Of a stretch of 64,000 nucleotides of DNA, positions 1 through 9,041 are shown one piece after another (within the stretch, counting starts at the first letter, position 1; the number at the start of each line of letters is the position of its first letter). The notes below the pieces were generated by a model that saw only the letters and a program-made list of their open reading frames with translations, was not told where the DNA came from and searched no databases. The position numbers were made by a program, and so were the translations under genes. The DNA is from Streptomyces sp. NBC_00510 (lineage in GTDB: Bacteria > Actinomycetota > Actinomycetes > Streptomycetales > Streptomycetaceae), in the NCBI GenBank assembly GCA_036013505.1, contig CP107851.1:8728001-8792000 (forward strand). The letters are read 5' to 3'.

Positions 1-2184
1 ACGGAGTGGCTGCGGGCCCGGGATCCCGGGTCGGCCGCGGTCCGTCGTGCCGCACGCGTCACGGTGGTCGCGTGCGCGGGGTTCTATGCCGCGCGGTACG
101 GGCTGGGCGACCGGACGGTCGCGATCTACGCCCTCTTCGGTGCCGTCGCGGCGGGTGGGTTGTCGTCCGTGCCGGGGACGCCGCGTCAGCGGGCGGTGAC
201 GCTGCTGGCGGTGCTGCCGCTCGCGATGGCGCTGGTGACGCTCGGTACATGGCTGGCGGTGTACGGGTGGGCGGCGGCGTTGGGGATGCTCGTGGTGGGG
301 TTCCTCGTGACGTACAGCGGGGTCGGCGGGCCGAAGTTCGTCGGGCTGGCCAACGGGCTGCAGCTGTTCTACATCCTGCCGTGCTTCCCGCCGTACGCGC
401 AGTCGACGTTGGGGTTGCGGCTCACGGGCCTGGTCGCCGGCATGGTCCTGATGGCGGCCGCCGAGCTGTGGCTGTGGCCGGCGGCGTGTCCGGGCCGCTA
501 CCACGACCGGCTGGCGCGGGCGGGGCGGGTGGCCGCCGATGCCCTGTACGGCTTGGCGGCGGATCCGCCGCGGCGCTCCGACCCGGCGCTGCTGCTGGAG
601 GTGTCGCAGGCGCTGCGCATGAGTCACGTACCCGCCGACGAGCGTCCGGTGTCGGCGTCGGCGCGCGACCGGGCGCTGTCCGAGGGCGCCGGGCACATGC
701 GGCATCTGCTCGCGCAGACACGGCAGCTGGAGGAGTCGGCGGCCGAGGGTGCGGCACTGGGCGAACCCGTCGCGAAGGGGCTGCTGCTGGCGTCGGCCGC
801 CACATGCGAGGACGTGGAGCGGGCCCTGACGGGGAAGGCGCCGCCGCCGATGCCGTCCCTGTGCGGGGACGCGGTGCGGGCGTTCGAGTCCCATCGCGGC
901 CAACCGCGCGAGGCGGGCACGGACTCGGCGACGATGGTGCGGAACGGCGCGATCGCCCTCGACATCACGCACACGGCGGACCTGGTGGTGGCGGCGACCC
1001 GGATCGCGATGGGCGCCCCGGTACCCGCCGGGACCGCGTCGCCGGAGGTGCGTGGCGCCTTCTGGTACGCGGGCCGGTCGACGGTGGAGCTGTACTACCG
1101 GCGGGTGCTCGCCCATCTCACCCCGCGGTCGGTGTGCTTCCAGAACGCGGTGCGCATCGCGGTGGCCCTCGCGGCGGCGCGCTTGGTCGTGGGCCAGCTG
1201 GGCCTGGCGCACGGCTTCTGGGCGCTGCTGACGACACTGACCGTGATGCGGACGAGTGCCGCCGACACCCGTACCGCTCTGCGGCCCGCGTTGCGCGGGA
1301 CACTCGCGGGGGCGGTCGTCGCGGCACTGATCCTGCACTTCGCCGCGGACGCGCCGCCCGTGTACGCGGTGATGCTGCCGCCCTGCATGCTGCTGGCGTT
1401 CGCGTCGGGCACGGTGCTGGGCCCGGGGTGGGGGCAGGCGTTCTTCACCCTCACCGTGGCGGCGGCCTTCGCGCAGGTGGCCCCCAGCGGGCCCGAGCTG
1501 GCGGCAGCCCGGGTGCTGGACGTGCTGGCCGGGGCGCTGATCGGCGCGGCCGTCGGACTGCTCGCGTGGCCTCACGGCGGCACCGGGGAGCTACGGAGGG
1601 CCTGCGCGCGCGTGCTGGACGAGGGCACCCGCGCGGTCACGGACGTGACCGGCACCATCACCGAGGGCGTGCGGGTCACCGACGCCCTGCCCAGGGCGAG
1701 GCTCGCGCAGCGGATCGCGGAGGCGAGCTACGCCGAGTACGCCACCGAACGACACCCCCCGCGGCGCGAGGGCGCGGCCTCCGACACCGACTTCCAGGTG
1801 ATCATGCTGGTGGGCAACCGGGTCATCACGATGGGGCAGGTCCTGCTCGACAACTGCCCGCCGGGCGCGCTGTCCGCCTGGCCGCGGAGCGCCACGCATC
1901 TACGCGACGCCGCCCACAGGCTACGGCTGTCCACGCTGCCGTTCAGCCAGGCACTGCGCTCGGGCGAGAAGCAGGCCGCCCCGGTGGACGGCACCACCGG
2001 CGACGCCCCGGCCGACACCACCGTGATCCACGACGTCTGCCTCGCGTCGCACGGCCGGTCCCCCGACCCGCTGCTGTACTACGCCGTGGACGCCGCCATC
2101 TGGCTGGCCAGTCTGCGGCGCGCGATCGGCGCTGCCCGCTCGCCGCGCACGGCGGCCGGCACGACGGCCTCCCCATGGCGCTGA
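1..2184 (+). CDS. FUSC family membrane protein, 5' partial
   Basis: The frame is open from base 1, and the residues before the GTG at 64 read as normal coding sequence, so the gene starts upstream of the window and only its C-terminal ~727 residues are seen. The visible part has two membrane blocks, each a run of hydrophobic helices (roughly 100-500 and 1140-1580), joined and followed by soluble segments. This is the layout of fusaric-acid-resistance-like (FUSC, PF13515-type) proteins. The first block contains GVGGPKFVGLANGLQLFY and the second a WALLTTLTVMRTS-type helix typical of the family. These proteins are thought to act as aromatic-acid or drug exporters in the cytoplasmic membrane; the substrate here is unknown. 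The next gene begins 74 bases later behind its own promoter-like sequence, so it is probably not in the same operon. Confidence 0.85.
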   Translation, partial: TEWLRARDPGSAAVRRAARVTVVACAGFYAARYGLGDRTVAIYALFGAVAAGGLSSVPGTPRQRAVTLLAVLPLAMALVTLGTWLAVYGWAAALGMLVVGFLVTYSGVGGPKFVGLANGLQLFYILPCFPPYAQSTLGLRLTGLVAGMVLMAAAELWLWPAACPGRYHDRLARAGRVAADALYGLAADPPRRSDPALLLEVSQALRMSHVPADERPVSASARDRALSEGAGHMRHLLAQTRQLEESAAEGAALGEPVAKGLLLASAATCEDVERALTGKAPPPMPSLCGDAVRAFESHRGQPREAGTDSATMVRNGAIALDITHTADLVVAATRIAMGAPVPAGTASPEVRGAFWYAGRSTVELYYRRVLAHLTPRSVCFQNAVRIAVALAAARLVVGQLGLAHGFWALLTTLTVMRTSAADTRTALRPALRGTLAGAVVAALILHFAADAPPVYAVMLPPCMLLAFASGTVLGPGWGQAFFTLTVAAAFAQVAPSGPELAAARVLDVLAGALIGAAVGLLAWPHGGTGELRRACARVLDEGTRAVTDVTGTITEGVRVTDALPRARLAQRIAEASYAEYATERHPPRREGAASDTDFQVIMLVGNRVITMGQVLLDNCPPGALSAWPRSATHLRDAAHRLRLSTLPFSQALRSGEKQAAPVDGTTGDAPADTTVIHDVCLASHGRSPDPLLYYAVDAAIWLASLRRAIGAARSPRTAAGTTASPWR

Positions 2185-2223
2185 CGTCCCCGCGACGCCG
2201 GTTGCCTTGGGCCGCGGCCTGAA

Positions 2224-2252
2224 TTGCCGGTCGGAATAGCCGGTCCTAGCGT
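2224..2252 (+). promoter_or_regulatory. Candidate SigA-type promoter for the aldehyde dehydrogenase gene
   Basis: TTGCCG (2224-2229) is followed after 17 bases by TAGCGT (2247-2252), close to the streptomycete TTGACN-17/18-TANNNT consensus. The ATG at 2259 lies only 6 bases after the -10 hexamer, so the transcript may be leaderless. Seen by eye only. Confidence 0.45.
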
Positions 2253-2258
2253 GGAAGC

Positions 2259-3653
2259 ATGGCCATCGCAACGATCAGCCCCGTGACCGGCGAGGTCCTC
2301 GAGCGGTTCGACGAACTCACCCCCGAGGAACTCGAGGACAAACTGGCCCGGGCGGCCGCCGCGGCCGCGTCGTACCGCCTGACGACACCGGAGCAGCGAG
2401 CGGGATGGGTCGAACAGGCCGCCGACCACCTGGAGAAGGAGGCCGACGCCGTCGCCCGGCTGCTCACCACGGAAATGGGCAAGACGCTCAGGGCCGCCCG
2501 GGAGGAAGTGGTCAAGTGCGTGCGCGGGCTGCGCTTCTACGCCGCGGAGGCACCCGCCTTCCTGCGGGACCGGCCCGGTGACGGCCCGAGCGTCGGCGCG
2601 CGGCAGACGTACGTCACCTACCAGCCGCTCGGTGTGGTCCTGGCGGTGATGCCGTGGAACTTCCCGCTGTGGCAGGCGATGCGGTTCGCCGCGCCCGCGC
2701 TCATGGCGGGCAACGTGGGCCTGCTCAAGCACGCCTCCAACGTGCCCCGGACCGCTCTCTACATGGAGCGGCTGTTCCGTGACGCGGGCTTCCCGGACGA
2801 CGTGTTCCAGACCCTGCTGATCTCCTCCGGACGGGTCGAGGAGGTGCTGCGGGACGAGCGCCTGGCGGCCGCGACGCTCACCGGCAGCGAACCCGCGGGA
2901 CGGTCGGTGGCCGCCATCGCGGGGGACGCGATCAAGAAGGTGGTCCTCGAACTCGGCGGTTCCGACCCCTTCATCGTGATGCCGTCCACGGACCTGGAGC
3001 GGGCCACCGACGCCGCAATCAGGGCACGATGCCTCAACAACGGGCAGTCGTGCATCAACGGCAAGCGGTTCTTCGTCCACGCGGACATCGCCGAGGCCTT
3101 CATCGGGATGTTCGTCGCGAAGATGGGCGCGCTGGTCGTCGGCGACCCGATGGACGACGGGACCGACGTCGGCCCGCTGGCCACCGAGTCCGGCCGCCGT
3201 GACGTGGAGGCCTACGTGGACGATGCCGTGAGCAAGGGGGCGACGGTGCTGGTGGGCGGGGAACGACCGGACCGGCCCGGCTGGTTCTACCCTCCCACGG
3301 TGCTCACCGACATCACGCCCGACATGAAGATGTTCCACGAGGAGGTCTTCGGTCCGGTGGCGCAGGTGTGGACGGTGTCCTCGCTGGAGGAGGCACTCCG
3401 GATCGCCAACGGCCACCCGTACGGGCTGGGTTCCAACCTGTGGAGCGAGGACGAGGCGGACCGGGCGCAGTTCGTACGTGACGTGCAGTCGGGCATGGCC
3501 TTCATCAACGGCAACACGACCAGCTACCCGGAGATCCCCTTCGGCGGCGTGAAGCGCAGCGGGTACGGACCCGAACTGTCGGACCTGGGCATGCGCGAGT
3601 TCATGAACGCCAAGACCGTCTGGATCGGCGGGAGCGCGGGCGGCACGTCGTAG
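2259..3653 (+). CDS. NAD(P)-dependent aldehyde dehydrogenase, succinate-semialdehyde dehydrogenase type
   Basis: A 464-residue aldehyde dehydrogenase of normal length for the compact succinate-semialdehyde dehydrogenase (GabD/Sad-like) group. It oxidises an aldehyde to its acid through a cysteine thioester. Visible motifs are the cofactor-fold MPWNFPLW (131-138), the general base in LELGGSD (Glu231), the catalytic Cys265 in NNGQSC, and the C-terminal PFGGVKRSGYG. The family assignment is firm. The substrate is inferred from overall similarity to SSADH-like proteins and could be another short aldehyde. The start is the only good ATG just after a promoter-like pair. A PEBP gene follows 19 bases downstream on the same strand and is probably cotranscribed. 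Confidence 0.9.
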   Translation: MAIATISPVTGEVLERFDELTPEELEDKLARAAAAAASYRLTTPEQRAGWVEQAADHLEKEADAVARLLTTEMGKTLRAAREEVVKCVRGLRFYAAEAPAFLRDRPGDGPSVGARQTYVTYQPLGVVLAVMPWNFPLWQAMRFAAPALMAGNVGLLKHASNVPRTALYMERLFRDAGFPDDVFQTLLISSGRVEEVLRDERLAAATLTGSEPAGRSVAAIAGDAIKKVVLELGGSDPFIVMPSTDLERATDAAIRARCLNNGQSCINGKRFFVHADIAEAFIGMFVAKMGALVVGDPMDDGTDVGPLATESGRRDVEAYVDDAVSKGATVLVGGERPDRPGWFYPPTVLTDITPDMKMFHEEVFGPVAQVWTVSSLEEALRIANGHPYGLGSNLWSEDEADRAQFVRDVQSGMAFINGNTTSYPEIPFGGVKRSGYGPELSDLGMREFMNAKTVWIGGSAGGTS

Positions 3654-3672
3654 CCGAAAGCGAGGGACCGTC

Positions 3673-4200
3673 ATGATCAAGCCCTATGCCCCCTACGACT
3701 TCATGCCGCCGATCCCGGGTTTCTCGGTGACCTCGCAGTCCCTGGCCGACGGCGGGCAACTGGCGCGCGAGCACGTGAGCGGCATCCTGGGGGCGGGCGG
3801 ATCGGACGTCTCACCGCAGCTGAGCTGGTCCGGCTTCCCCGAGGGGACCCGTAGTTTCACGGTCGCGATGTTCGACCCCGACGTGCCCACCGCCTCGGGC
3901 TTCTGGCACTGGGCCGTGGCCAACCTTCCCGCCTCCGTGACCGACCTGCCGGCGGGGGCGGGAGACGGAAGCGCGCTGCCGGGCGGAGCGGTGACGCTGC
4001 CCAACGACGCCGGCTACCGAAGGTACCTCGGTCCGGCGACTCCTCCGGGGAACGGCCCGGACCGCTACTTCCTCGTGGTGCATGCCGTCGACGTGGAGAA
4101 GCTGGACGTGTCCGAGGCGACGGCCCCCGCCCTCATGGAGTTCCAGCTGTTCACGCACGCGATTGCGCGGGCGACCATGTACGGCACCTTCGAGCGGTGA
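3673..4200 (+). CDS. YbhB/YbcL family (PEBP-like) protein
   Basis: A 175-residue protein of the phosphatidylethanolamine-binding protein / Raf-kinase-inhibitor-like family (YbhB/YbcL). It shows the ligand-pocket motifs FDPDVP (near residue 60) and GFWHWAVANLP (near 75), a GYRRYLGPATPPG-type segment and a C-terminal LFTHAIARATMYGTFER. No signal peptide is seen, so it is probably cytoplasmic. Bacterial members are mostly of unknown role; binding of small anionic ligands is assumed from the fold. It starts 19 bases after the aldehyde dehydrogenase stop with a GAGGGACC-type ribosome site, suggesting one operon. It ends 13 bases before the stop of the convergent AraC-type gene. Confidence 0.88.
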   Translation: MIKPYAPYDFMPPIPGFSVTSQSLADGGQLAREHVSGILGAGGSDVSPQLSWSGFPEGTRSFTVAMFDPDVPTASGFWHWAVANLPASVTDLPAGAGDGSALPGGAVTLPNDAGYRRYLGPATPPGNGPDRYFLVVHAVDVEKLDVSEATAPALMEFQLFTHAIARATMYGTFER

Positions 4201-4213
4201 GAGGGCCCCGGCC

Positions 4214-5281
4214 CTACAGGATGTCGTGGCCCTGGTCGGGGCCACCGCCTACGGCTCGGCGATCCCTGACGTATGCGGCGGGAGTGGCCCCGTAGCCCGA
4301 TTTGAAGTTCCTGATGAAGTGACTGGTGTCCGAGAAGCGCCAGCGTGCCGCGATCTCGGCGATCCCGGCCGTGGCGTCCGGGTCCATGAGTTCGTCGTGG
4401 GCCTTCTGCAGACGCCGCCTGCGGACGCAGGCCATCACGGAGTCGTCCGCGGCCGAGAAGCTCCGGTGCAGCGTCCGAAGGGACACTCCCACGTGCCCGG
4501 CGACCATCGCCGGAGACAGGTCACCGCTTTCGAGATGCCTTTCGATGACGTTCCTGGCGGCCGCCACGATGGCCCGGGGGTGGTCGTCGAGCGCCGGACC
4601 GGGACGTTCCGAGAAGATGCCGGAGAACAGGGCCGCGCAGGCATCACGCGCCATGCGCCGGGCCGTGACCGACGTCTCCAGTTCCCGGCTGCTGCTCCGC
4701 ACCGCCTCGAGGTAGTTGAGGAGGAATCGCACCTCGGGTGCCGCGGTGTCGGCTACGTAAGCCTGTCCCAGCTGTTTCCCCGACCCGATGTGCGGAAGCA
4801 CCAGGTGGCGCGGAATGGAGATGACGTGCACATTCGTGGCCGACGAGCAGGAGAATCGCCACGAGGCCTTCGTGTCGCGAATGCAGATCTGTCCTGGCTT
4901 GACGTGGTACGTCTTCTTGCCCGCCAGGAACTCGATCCAGCCCGAGGCCACCACGTCGGCGACGATCGGATCCTGGGGCAGGTTCTTCCCGGAAACCCCT
5001 GTCAGGGAATCGACGTAGACCTGGGCGGACAGCAGTCCGTCGATGAGCTGGCCATGTGCGCCGAAGCGAAATCCGCGAGAGGCGGCGGAGTGCGGGACGG
5101 CGAGGCGTGTGAGATGCGAGAACGGGCCGTTCTCTCCGAACGGGTTGTGCTCCCGGTGCAGGAAATGCCGCTCGGAGGATTCGGCCTGTTCGGCGGTGAG
5201 GCGCATTCCGGCCCGGTAGGTGATGGTGCTGTCGGGACTCGGCGTGGCGGTCGCAAAGCCTGCCGATCGCTCGTATTCCAC
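4214..5281 (-). CDS. AraC family transcriptional regulator
   Basis: About 355 residues. The N-terminal ~200 residues fit an AraC-binding-like ligand/dimer domain (for example VKPGQICIRDTKASWRF). The C-terminal ~100 residues carry two helix-turn-helix units (LSPAMVAGHVGVSLRTLHRSF and IAEIAARWRFSDTSHFIRNF) followed by GATPAAYVRDRR. The frame is open to 5347, but that start would be TTG. I prefer the GTG at 5281, six bases after AGAGG; GTG at 5287 is also possible. It faces away from the glyoxalase-like gene at 5597, which it could regulate. Target and inducer are unknown. Confidence 0.85.
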   Translation of the reverse strand: MEYERSAGFATATPSPDSTITYRAGMRLTAEQAESSERHFLHREHNPFGENGPFSHLTRLAVPHSAASRGFRFGAHGQLIDGLLSAQVYVDSLTGVSGKNLPQDPIVADVVASGWIEFLAGKKTYHVKPGQICIRDTKASWRFSCSSATNVHVISIPRHLVLPHIGSGKQLGQAYVADTAAPEVRFLLNYLEAVRSSSRELETSVTARRMARDACAALFSGIFSERPGPALDDHPRAIVAAARNVIERHLESGDLSPAMVAGHVGVSLRTLHRSFSAADDSVMACVRRRRLQKAHDELMDPDATAGIAEIAARWRFSDTSHFIRNFKSGYGATPAAYVRDRRAVGGGPDQGHDIL

Positions 5282-5596
5282 CTGCACCCTCTCGCGATCG
5301 CTTCGGGATCCTCCGCCGGAGGTGCCGAGTGATCGATGCCTCGCCAACTGATCCGTGCCTGCTCAAGTGTACTACTCGTTCGGAATTCAACAACTCGCCA
5401 CGCGTTCCGCGGAATGGATCCGGTACGTCGGTGGCACGGATTTTCCATGACGTGGCACACATTTTCAGAAGGGCTTATGCGTTGCCGCAGACCGTCCACG
5501 CCGAATCCCACACGATTGGCACCCCCGAGCGGCGCCCGCCGACAATCGATCCATAGGGGAACGGACGGGCTGAAGACTCGCTACCGGAGGTATGCC

Positions 5597-6031
5597 ATGG
5601 CCCAGGTCATCGCCGGCCCCAGGATCACCGGGGTCCACCACCTCTCCTTCACCGTGTCCAACCTGGAGGACAGCCTGGACTGGTACCAGCGGCTGTTCGG
5701 CGCCGAACGCGTCGACTACAAGTTCAACCACCTCTACCGGGAATCGACGGGGTACGGGGTGCTGCTGGTCACCCCCGATTCCGGCCTGGTGATCGGGTTG
5801 CACAAGAACACGGGCAACCAGCACGAGGGCTTCCTCGAATCCCGGACCGGTCTTGACCACATCTCGTTCCAGGTCGGCTCGCGCACCGACCTGGAGTCCT
5901 GGATGGCCTGGCTCGACGAGCTGGGCATCGCACACACACCCATCAGGGACGAGACGGAGCCGTTCGCCTACTCGACCGTCGTGTTCCGCGACCCCGACAA
6001 CCTCCAGCTCGAGTTCCTCGCCCTCGCCTGA
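5597..6031 (+). CDS. VOC family (glyoxalase/dioxygenase fold) protein
   Basis: A 144-residue single-chain vicinal-oxygen-chelate protein with two beta-alpha-beta-beta-beta modules. TGVHHLSFTVSNLEDSLDWY (11-30) starts the first and TGLDHISFQV the second. LQLEFLALA ends the chain with the expected metal-ligand Glu. His14/15, His in LDHISF and this Glu are plausible metal ligands. The start is the ATG at 5597 behind CCGGAGG; the longer upstream frame lacks family similarity. The family covers glyoxalases, extradiol dioxygenases and drug-binding proteins, and which applies is not decided here. It diverges from the AraC-type gene and is followed by a strong hairpin. Confidence 0.85.
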   Translation: MAQVIAGPRITGVHHLSFTVSNLEDSLDWYQRLFGAERVDYKFNHLYRESTGYGVLLVTPDSGLVIGLHKNTGNQHEGFLESRTGLDHISFQVGSRTDLESWMAWLDELGIAHTPIRDETEPFAYSTVVFRDPDNLQLEFLALA

Positions 6032-6084
6032 CGGACGCCCGTACGGCGACGGGACCTGGACGGGCTGCGAGACAAGCACGCGTC

Positions 6085-6118
6085 GTGGTGTCCGGGGCGC
6101 GCATGCCCCGGACACCAC
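6085..6118. terminator. Bidirectional hairpin terminator
   Basis: A perfect 13-bp stem (6085-6097 with 6106-6118) and 8-base loop lies between the convergent glyoxalase-like gene (ends 6031) and the amidase gene (ends 6144). It lacks a T-tract, as is usual in Streptomyces. Confidence 0.75.
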
Positions 6119-6143
6119 CACGGATGCGGTGCCGTGCCGTGCG

Positions 6144-8093
6144 TCAGCCGTGGCTGGGAGGGTTGACCGGCCGCTTGGCGGTGACGTCGCCCTCGTAGAC
6201 CAGCGCGGTGCGGTGGTTGTACTGGACGGTGTACATCTTCTTGGCGCCGAAGACGACCTTGCCGTCGGCCTTGAAGTAGTCGTCGGTCAGGGCGGGCGGC
6301 GCGGTGGCGACGTACGCCTGGCCGGACGGGATGGTGTACATGCTCAGCGGGGCCTGGGTGGAGGCGCCGTACCCGGCCGGGTACTCCGCGGCGTCCGGGT
6401 AGCTGGAGCCGTACACCTTCACCGGCGGGGTGTCGGAGGTCCTGCCGCTCTTGACGATGGTCACGCCGTGGGCGGGGACGGTGTTCCGGCCCTTCGGGTT
6501 GTGGAACCAGACCTTGCTGCCGCTGAACCAGATCGCGGTCCAGACGCCCTGCTTGCCGGCGACCACGAACTGCTGGCCTGCCTGGGCGGTGCTGCCCCAG
6601 TCGTTGATCCGGTTCGTCCCGGCGGCGCCGGGGTGGATGGACTGTTCGCCGAAGAGCGGCGCGGTGTCGTCCGGCGCGGTGCGCAGGTAGACGAAGTTGG
6701 CGGGCTGCTCGACCTCCGTGCAGGCAGGCGTGGCGCCGGTCGGGTCGTCGGACGGACAGATCTGGACGGTCTGCCGGTTGCCGGCGAAGCCGGGAGCGAT
6801 GGTGACGACGCTGCCGACCACGCCGACACCGTGCCTGCCGGTCAGCGGGGCGCCGACCAGGGCCATGAAGTGCTCCCAGTCCCAGGACGGTCCCGGGTCC
6901 CAGTGCATGCCCGACACCGTCGCCGACGTCGGGCCGACAACGTTGTCGTGACCGATGACGTGCTGCCGGTCGAGCGGGATGTCGAAGCGCTCGGCCAGGT
7001 ACTTCACCAGCTCCGCCGTGGCCTCGTACTGGGCCTCGGTGTACCAGGTCGCCCCGTGGGCGGCGTAGCCCTCGTGCTCGATGCCGATGGAGTGCATGTT
7101 GGTGGAGTAGTTGCCCGCGTGGAACGCCAGGTCCTTCGTGGGGACCATCTGCGTGACCGCACCGTCGGCGGACCGCATCACGTAGTGCGCGGAACTCCCG
7201 CCCGCGGTCTGGAAGGTGGCGATCGCCGACTCGTACGAGGACTCGGTGTCGTGGATCACGATCGAGTCGATCCGGATCCCGTTGGCCGGGCGGTTGGACA
7301 CCTGGCCGTTGGACGGGGCGGCCGGCACGAAGGTGCAGTCCACGGTGGTGGGGCACTCGGTGTCGGTCGTCGCCGCCGAGGTCAGGCGCAGGCGGTCCAG
7401 CTGACCGGTGGCCGGGGTCACTCCCGTCCCGGCCGCCAGCGCCACCCGCTGACCGTCGGCGGTGGTGCGCTTCACGCCCTTCTTCAGCGTGGCGTAGACC
7501 CGGTCGGCGAACGCCCGGGCGCCCTCCCGTTGCGTGGACTGGCTGTAGCGGGCCACCGCGCCGTACCAGTCATCCGGAGCCGCCGAAGCCTTCCCGCCGG
7601 TCGCCTCCTGGTACGAGGCCAGCAGGGCGGCCCCGCCACGGATGTTGGCCGTCGCGTTGTCGCGCAGGTCCTTCGCGGACAGACCGGTGAGCTTCGCCGC
7701 GGCCTGGAGCGTGTGCAGCGCCGGGTCCGCGGCCAGTTCGGCCACGTCCGCCCGGCCGGCCATGCCGGCGTCACCGGCGGAGAGCATCGCCGCCGTGACA
7801 TCCGTGAGATGCATCGGCCCGTAGCCGCCATCCGTGCTGTGCTGCCCGGCATGCGCGTCCCATGCCGACTCCTGGTACGCCACCGCCAGCAGCACCTGCT
7901 CCGGTACGTCGAACTCCGCGGCCGCGGCCGTGAAGTCGGCCTGCCGCGTGGACGTGGCGGGGGAGTTCTCGCCGGTCGCCTGTGCCACCACCGGTACCGC
8001 CACCGCACCGGCCACCGCCAGTGCCGCGGCCGCGAGCAGCACCGGCCGACGCCGTTCGGCATGCCGCCGGCGAGTCGTTCTCTCTGTCGTCAT
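6144..8093 (-). CDS. Secreted N-acetylmuramoyl-L-alanine amidase with transglycosylase-like N-terminus
   Basis: A 649-residue exported enzyme. After a basic RRR-rich start and hydrophobic signal segment (about 18-40) comes a helical, lysozyme/SLT-like domain (about 50-200, with LLAVAYQESAWDAH). Next is a type-2 amidase domain (about 265-420) with zinc-ligand candidates in IVIHDTES, LAFHAGN and MHWDPGPSW. A C-terminal ~230-residue region with SH3-like repeats follows. It should cut the bond between MurNAc and the stem peptide in the cell wall. The frame starts TTG-ATG; the ATG at 8093 is taken. Confidence is high for the amidase domain and moderate for the N-terminal call. It stands alone with its own upstream region. 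Confidence 0.9.
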   Translation of the reverse strand: MTTERTTRRRHAERRRPVLLAAAALAVAGAVAVPVVAQATGENSPATSTRQADFTAAAAEFDVPEQVLLAVAYQESAWDAHAGQHSTDGGYGPMHLTDVTAAMLSAGDAGMAGRADVAELAADPALHTLQAAAKLTGLSAKDLRDNATANIRGGAALLASYQEATGGKASAAPDDWYGAVARYSQSTQREGARAFADRVYATLKKGVKRTTADGQRVALAAGTGVTPATGQLDRLRLTSAATTDTECPTTVDCTFVPAAPSNGQVSNRPANGIRIDSIVIHDTESSYESAIATFQTAGGSSAHYVMRSADGAVTQMVPTKDLAFHAGNYSTNMHSIGIEHEGYAAHGATWYTEAQYEATAELVKYLAERFDIPLDRQHVIGHDNVVGPTSATVSGMHWDPGPSWDWEHFMALVGAPLTGRHGVGVVGSVVTIAPGFAGNRQTVQICPSDDPTGATPACTEVEQPANFVYLRTAPDDTAPLFGEQSIHPGAAGTNRINDWGSTAQAGQQFVVAGKQGVWTAIWFSGSKVWFHNPKGRNTVPAHGVTIVKSGRTSDTPPVKVYGSSYPDAAEYPAGYGASTQAPLSMYTIPSGQAYVATAPPALTDDYFKADGKVVFGAKKMYTVQYNHRTALVYEGDVTAKRPVNPPSHG

Positions 8094-8469
8094 CAATTAT
8101 TCCCGAGTGTGTCTGAGACGGTCATGTCGCCCTGTGGGCGAGCTGACTGACACGGCATGAGCCGTTCTGCGAGGCACTCCGGACTCTCTACGGAGGTGTG
8201 CCTGCCGTCTGTCGGCGCCGAACCGCGTCCGGCGTTCGCTCGCAATCGACCTGAGGACGGTTGGTGACGCTAGCAGAGCGCGCCGGACGGAATCAAAGAA
8301 GACAGTGCCACCGGGAGAATTCCCGGAAGTTGTGAACATGGCGTGAATCCTTTTCAGGGACAGACCGCTTGGGCCTTTCGCGTCGTCAGTTCGCCGCGAG
8401 CGTGCCGACGTCATTTGTCGACCCCTGCCGGTGATTTCTGCCACGAGGCGCGCAGATGACATTTCCGGT

Positions 8470-8512
8470 CCCCGACGTCCGGCGGGCGCGACATTGACGC
8501 CGGACGTCGGGG
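8470..8512. terminator. Strong hairpin, probable terminator
   Basis: A perfect 15-bp inverted repeat (8470-8484 with 8498-8512) with a 13-base loop. It lies between the SDR gene (ends 9042, minus) and the amidase gene, so it can stop leftward transcription, but it is about 530 bases from the SDR stop. Confidence 0.55.
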
Positions 8513-8600
8513 GGCTCGTGTGAAGGCGCCGCGGCGCACGGGGGGCTCCCGCCCGAGGCGGCCATCGACCGCGGCTGCGGCACGTCAGGCGTGCGCGGTC

Positions 8601-8638
8601 AGGGGCCCGCAACGCCGGGGGGAGCGTTGCGGGCCCCT
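8601..8638. terminator. Strong hairpin, probable terminator
   Basis: A perfect 15-bp stem (8601-8615 with 8624-8638) around an 8-base loop, second of three hairpins in this gap. No gene ends immediately beside it, which leaves open a terminator for an unannotated small transcript. Confidence 0.55.
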
Positions 8639-8684
8639 TGCCGTGCAGGTGGCACGACGGTCTCCGGCCCCTGGGGAGGGCGGG

Positions 8685-8768
8685 ATGAAGCGGCGTCGGC
8701 TGAGCCGACCCCGCCGTGACCGGAGAGGCGTCAACCCCTGCAACTCCTGGCGGCCGGCCGGCATGTGA
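8685..8768 (+). CDS. Possible 27-residue basic peptide ORF
   Basis: ATG at 8685 follows GGAGGG by a suitable distance and reads 27 codons, rich in Arg and Lys (begins MKRRRLSRPRRD), to TGA at 8766. The stop lies in the loop of a hairpin whose 10-bp arms are 8748-8757 and 8769-8778. A leader-peptide or attenuator role is possible, but no downstream plus-strand gene is obvious. It may equally be chance. Confidence 0.25.
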   Translation: MKRRRLSRPRRDRRGVNPCNSWRPAGM

Positions 8769-9041
8769 CCGGCCGCCAAGGGTCAATTCGGTCGCCGAAA
8801 CCGTCAGCGTTGAGAATCACGTGGATCGTGCCGAAACGGTACGACTGCGACGGTGTTCTCTTTGACGATGCCGGGCACGGCGGACCTTCCCCACTGGCTT
8901 TCCGCTTGCGCACATTCGGCGATTCACCGCCACGGCAGCGCACGGGGCATTCCGCGTAACGGCTCCACCATCCGATCAGGTGAAGCGGGGTGCTGTATAG
9001 AACCTTGACGCCACGACCGGACAGGGCCGGAGTGGCACGGA

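Larger units (their letters stand above)
8094..9041. other. Hairpin-rich intergenic region with no confident gene
   Basis: About 950 bases with lower GC than the flanks in 8280-8460 and 8780-8970. I find no frame with convincing codon bias. It holds a small inverted repeat at 8311-8326 (CCGGGA/TCCCGG), two long perfect hairpins (8470-8512 and 8601-8638), a third at 8748-8778, and a possible 27-codon ORF between the last two. The 5' side must contain the amidase promoter, reading leftwards. A minus-strand open stretch across about 8730-9000 does not resemble anything I know. Confidence 0.6.

Noticed and set aside
6..2222. A long open frame over the FUSC gene in another frame
   Set aside because: It overlaps the FUSC reading frame throughout, is Arg/Gly-rich and has no family motifs. 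It is a GC-bias shadow frame.
2079..3680. A 533-codon minus-strand frame opposite the aldehyde dehydrogenase
   Set aside because: Fully antisense to a gene with clear catalytic motifs. Composition is typical of shadow frames in high-GC DNA.
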